Shown here piece by piece: positions 61,284-64,000 of a DNA stretch of 64,000 nucleotides. The stretch is from positions 3,837,943 through 3,901,942 of the forward strand of contig NC_007626.1 of assembly GCF_000009985.1 (NCBI RefSeq). Direction: 5' to 3'. The DNA is from Paramagnetospirillum magneticum AMB-1 (GTDB taxonomy: Bacteria > Pseudomonadota > Alphaproteobacteria > Rhodospirillales > Magnetospirillaceae). The translations under genes and the position numbers were made by a program. The notes below the pieces were generated by a model. It was not told the DNA's origin, ran no database searches, and was given only the letters and a program-made list of their open reading frames with translations. How positions within the stretch are numbered: the first letter of the stretch is position 1; every line of letters starts with the position of its first letter.

Positions 61284-63566
61284 ATGTATTTCCAGCTTTC
61301 CCGCCGCGCACTGCTGTGCGCCGGCACCGCGCTCTGCAGCCTGATGATTCTGGCCGGCGCCCCGGCCCGGGCCGAGGACGACGCCACCGACATGCCCGAA
61401 GTGGTGATCAAGGAAAAGCCCTCCGTCATGGAGCGCTACAAGATCCCCAACACCGCCGAATCCATCACCCGCGAGAAGCTGGCCGACACCGTCAACGTGG
61501 TCGACCCCGAGGATGCGGTGAAGTACATGCCCAGCCTGTCGGTCAGGAAGCGCAACAACGGCGACACCCAGGCGGTGCTGATGACCCGGACCTGGGGCTA
61601 CAATTCCAGCGCCCGCTCGCTGGTCTATGTGGACGACATCCCCATTTCCGCCCTGCTGGCCAACGACAACACCAGGGGCGGTCCGCGCTGGGGCATGGTG
61701 GCGCCCGAGGAGATCGAGCGGGTCGACATGATGTACGGCCCCTTCGCCGCCCAGCATGCCGGCAATTCCATGGGCGGCGTGCTGCAGATCACCACCCGCA
61801 TGCCGGAAAAGCTGGAGGTCACCGCCAAGCAGACCGAGACCCTGCAGGCGTTCAACCTCTATAAGACCAAAGACACCTACCGCACCGACCAGAGCAGTTC
61901 CACCATCGGCCACAAGATCGGCGACCTGTCGTTGTTCGTCGCCGCCACCAGCACTTACAGCGAGGCCCAGCCGGTCAGCGTGCTGACCTCCTCCAGCGCG
62001 GTAACCGGCACCACCGGCGCCATCTCCGCCGTCGACAAGAGTGGCAGCCGCGCCGACGTCATCGGCATGGGCGGGCTGCTGCGCACCGAGATGCAGAACA
62101 TCAAGACCAAGCTGGCCTATGATTTCACACCAGAGCTCAAGGCCAGCTACACCCTGGGCTTCTGGCAGAATCACGGCCGCTCGCGGACCGAGAGCTATCT
62201 CAAGGACGCCAGCGGCAACACCACCTACGGCGCGGCCAGCACGACGAGCAAGGCCGCCACCGCCTTCGCCGGGTCCAATTACATCCTGGAGCAGGCCCAG
62301 ACCTCCCACGCCCTGTCGCTGAAGTCGGACACCAAGGGGCTGTGGGACTTCGAAGGCAACGTCACCCACGTCCATTACGACCGCGACATCCAGAAGCAGC
62401 CGCTGGGCACCGCTGGCGGCACCACCTTCACCACCAACGGCAAATACACCCAGATGGACGGCACCAACTGGACCAGCGCCGACGCCAAGGGCATCTTCCG
62501 CCCCGGCGGCCTCGGCGGGGCTCACGAGGCCAGTTTCGGCGTCCATTTCGACCGCTACATCCTGTTTGCGCCCACCTACACCACCGCCAACTGGCGCACC
62601 GAGGCGCCGGTGACCGGCCGCACCACCGATGCGCGCGGCAACACCCAGACCTATGCCGCCTGGGCCCAGGATGTCTGGAAGCTGACCGACACCGTCAAGG
62701 CGACGCTGGGCGGGCGCTACGAGTATTGGGAGACCTTCAAGGGCTACGTCATGACCTCGTCGTCGGACTTCCACGCGGCCAGCAGCGACCGCAGCGCCTT
62801 TTCCCCCAAGGGCTCGCTGGCCTGGGAGTTCGTCCCCCAGTGGACCGTCACCGGTTCGGCCGCCAGATCCACCCGCTTCCCCACCGTATCCGAGCTTTAC
62901 ATGACCAGCGGCACCGGCGTGAACATGACCATCGCCAATCCCAATCTGGCGCCCGAGCGCACCAACACCTACGAAATCGCCCTGGAGACCAGCCTGGGCG
63001 ACGGCAAGACCCGGGTGTCGCTGTTCCACGAGGACGTGGCCAACGCCCTGATCAGCCAGACCAACGCGGCCTCCGGCGGCGGCACCTCGACCTATGTCAC
63101 CAACGTCAAGGCCATCCGCAATCGCGGCGTCGAGCTCGCCGCCCAGCAGAACAACGTGGTGATCACCGGCCTGGATCTGGCCGGCAGCCTGACCTACGTG
63201 GATGCGGAGATCCGCAAGAACCCCGCCTGGGCCGGCGGCACCGAGACCGTGGGCAAGCGGGTTCCCAACATTCCCATGCGCCGCGCCACCGTCACCGCCA
63301 CCTATCGCCCCACCGACGAATGGGCGCTGAGCACCGCCGCCCGCTACCAGGACCGCATGCCCACCACCATGGACAACACCGATTACGTCAACAAGGTCGC
63401 CGGGTCGTTCGACGCCTTCTTCGTCATGGATGTCCGCGCCCGCTACAAGCACAACGAGAACCTGGAAGCGGCCATCGGCATCGATAACGTCAACGACTGC
63501 AAATACTATGAGTTCCACCCCTTCCCCCAGCGGACCTTCATCGCCGAACTGAAGCTGAAGCTGTAG
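61284..63566 (+). CDS. TonB-dependent outer-membrane receptor
   Basis: The 760-residue protein has a signal peptide (about 1-30, ending ARAED), a TonB-box-like PEVVIKE and a plug domain (about 50-165) with VNVVDPEDAVKYMPSL and ERVDMMYGPFAAQHAGNSMGGVLQI. The 22-strand beta-barrel ends in RTFIAELKLKL. The ligand is unknown. The Fur-like site suggests iron, but the DUF2946 neighbour is also common beside copper receptors. The ATG at 61284 lies behind GAGGA. It is followed after 9 bases by the Asp-box protein, probably in the same operon. Confidence 0.92.
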   Translation: MYFQLSRRALLCAGTALCSLMILAGAPARAEDDATDMPEVVIKEKPSVMERYKIPNTAESITREKLADTVNVVDPEDAVKYMPSLSVRKRNNGDTQAVLMTRTWGYNSSARSLVYVDDIPISALLANDNTRGGPRWGMVAPEEIERVDMMYGPFAAQHAGNSMGGVLQITTRMPEKLEVTAKQTETLQAFNLYKTKDTYRTDQSSSTIGHKIGDLSLFVAATSTYSEAQPVSVLTSSSAVTGTTGAISAVDKSGSRADVIGMGGLLRTEMQNIKTKLAYDFTPELKASYTLGFWQNHGRSRTESYLKDASGNTTYGAASTTSKAATAFAGSNYILEQAQTSHALSLKSDTKGLWDFEGNVTHVHYDRDIQKQPLGTAGGTTFTTNGKYTQMDGTNWTSADAKGIFRPGGLGGAHEASFGVHFDRYILFAPTYTTANWRTEAPVTGRTTDARGNTQTYAAWAQDVWKLTDTVKATLGGRYEYWETFKGYVMTSSSDFHAASSDRSAFSPKGSLAWEFVPQWTVTGSAARSTRFPTVSELYMTSGTGVNMTIANPNLAPERTNTYEIALETSLGDGKTRVSLFHEDVANALISQTNAASGGGTSTYVTNVKAIRNRGVELAAQQNNVVITGLDLAGSLTYVDAEIRKNPAWAGGTETVGKRVPNIPMRRATVTATYRPTDEWALSTAARYQDRMPTTMDNTDYVNKVAGSFDAFFVMDVRARYKHNENLEAAIGIDNVNDCKYYEFHPFPQRTFIAELKLKL

Positions 63567-63575
63567 GAGCACGCC

Positions 63576-64000
63576 ATGAAGACCCGCATCCTCGCGCTGC
63601 TCGTCGCCGCCCTGACCGCCCCGTCGGCCCAGGCGGCGGACCACAAGGGCCACGGCCCCACCCTGCCGCCGGGCTGCGCCGCCGAGGACACAAGGCTGGC
63701 CTGCGCCAGTCAGGCCACGCCGGTATTCCTGCCCGATGGCGCCCTGGTGCTGGGCTGGGTGGCGGGAGGACGGGTGATGGCGGCGCGCTCTAATGATGGG
63801 GGGGCAAGCTTCGAGCAAGCCCTGTCCCTCAACGCCGGGCGGGAGACCATCGACGCCAATGCCGATGCCCGCCTCGCCCTGGCCGCCGATTCCAGGGGGC
63901 GGGTCTTCGCCGCCTGGGCCACCCGGGACAAGTCCTATAACGGCACCCTGGCCCTGGCCCGCTCCACCGATGGCGGGCGGAGCTTCCAGCCGTCGCCCCC
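63576..64000 (+). CDS. Exported Asp-box (BNR repeat) protein, 3' end missing
   Basis: The first 141 codons are present and the frame runs off the window. A signal peptide (about 1-20, ending AQAAD) is followed by a His-containing segment, a cysteine pair and sialidase-type Asp-box repeats, SNDGGASF and STDGGRSF, which mark a beta-propeller. It need not be a sialidase; many periplasmic propellers carry these repeats. GTAGGAG lies 8 bases before the ATG. Its place behind a TonB receptor suggests a periplasmic partner in ligand handling. Confidence 0.75.
   Translation, partial: MKTRILALLVAALTAPSAQAADHKGHGPTLPPGCAAEDTRLACASQATPVFLPDGALVLGWVAGGRVMAARSNDGGASFEQALSLNAGRETIDANADARLALAADSRGRVFAAWATRDKSYNGTLALARSTDGGRSFQPSP

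Noticed and set aside
61164..63818. Long open frame antisense to the TonB receptor (about 880 codons)
   Set aside because: The receptor frame has signal peptide, plug and barrel features; the antisense translation is Gly/Val/Ala-rich without motifs.

Overview
The window is GC-rich chromosomal DNA of an alphaproteobacterium, most likely a Magnetospirillum-like member of the Rhodospirillales. This is an inference from the alphaproteobacterial flagellar gene order (flgF-flgG-flgA-flgH, and fliL-fliM followed by a DUF6468 gene and a MotE-like gene), from the very large number of signalling proteins, and from sulfite-oxidase-like and NnrS genes that suit a microaerobic, redox-sensing lifestyle. 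I see no magnetosome genes, tRNA or rRNA genes, CRISPR arrays, insertion sequences or prophage genes.

Layout. 1-1.3 kb: 3' part of an HtrA/DegP protease. 1.6-9.6 kb: flagellum and chemotaxis, with flgF-G-A-H on the minus strand diverging from fliL-fliM-DUF6468-motE-cheY-cheZ. 9.6-15.9 kb: a 1184-residue secreted or anchored repeat protein, a lipoprotein, NnrS and MiaA. 16-23.2 kb: branched-chain amino-acid synthesis (ilvB-ilvN-ilvC and leuA), interrupted by a DUF2461 gene and an orphan gene. 23.3-29 kb: the cell-shape operon mreB-mreC-mreD-mrdA-mrdB. 29.3-37.7 kb: a minus-strand signalling cluster made of a frameshifted sensor, a sensor-HAMP-MFS fusion, a periplasmic binding protein, a formyltransferase, a SpoIIE phosphatase fused to an RsbW-like ATPase, and a STAS protein. 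37.8-44.6 kb: murI, a glycosyltransferase, small secreted proteins, a cytochrome c'-like protein, a DUF2249 gene with an FNR-type site, and alaS. 44.6-53.2 kb: a degenerate STAS gene between two copies of a structured repeat, a SulP-STAS-cNMP transporter, a PAS histidine kinase, a lipoprotein, and a second partner-switching set (REC-PP2C, ATPase, STAS). 53.3-60 kb: a chemoreceptor with a c-type haem motif next to a SoeABC-like molybdoenzyme. 60-64 kb: two small orphan genes, then a Fur-box-like site, a DUF2946 protein, a TonB-dependent receptor and the start of an Asp-box protein.

The strongest candidates for something undescribed are the 29.7-37.7 kb cluster, which joins two membrane sensors, an MFS channel, a solute-binding protein and a formyl-transfer enzyme to a phosphatase/kinase/STAS switch, and a three-copy multi-hairpin repeat. 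A second dispersed repeat family (three copies beginning GTCATCC) also occupies intergenic space.
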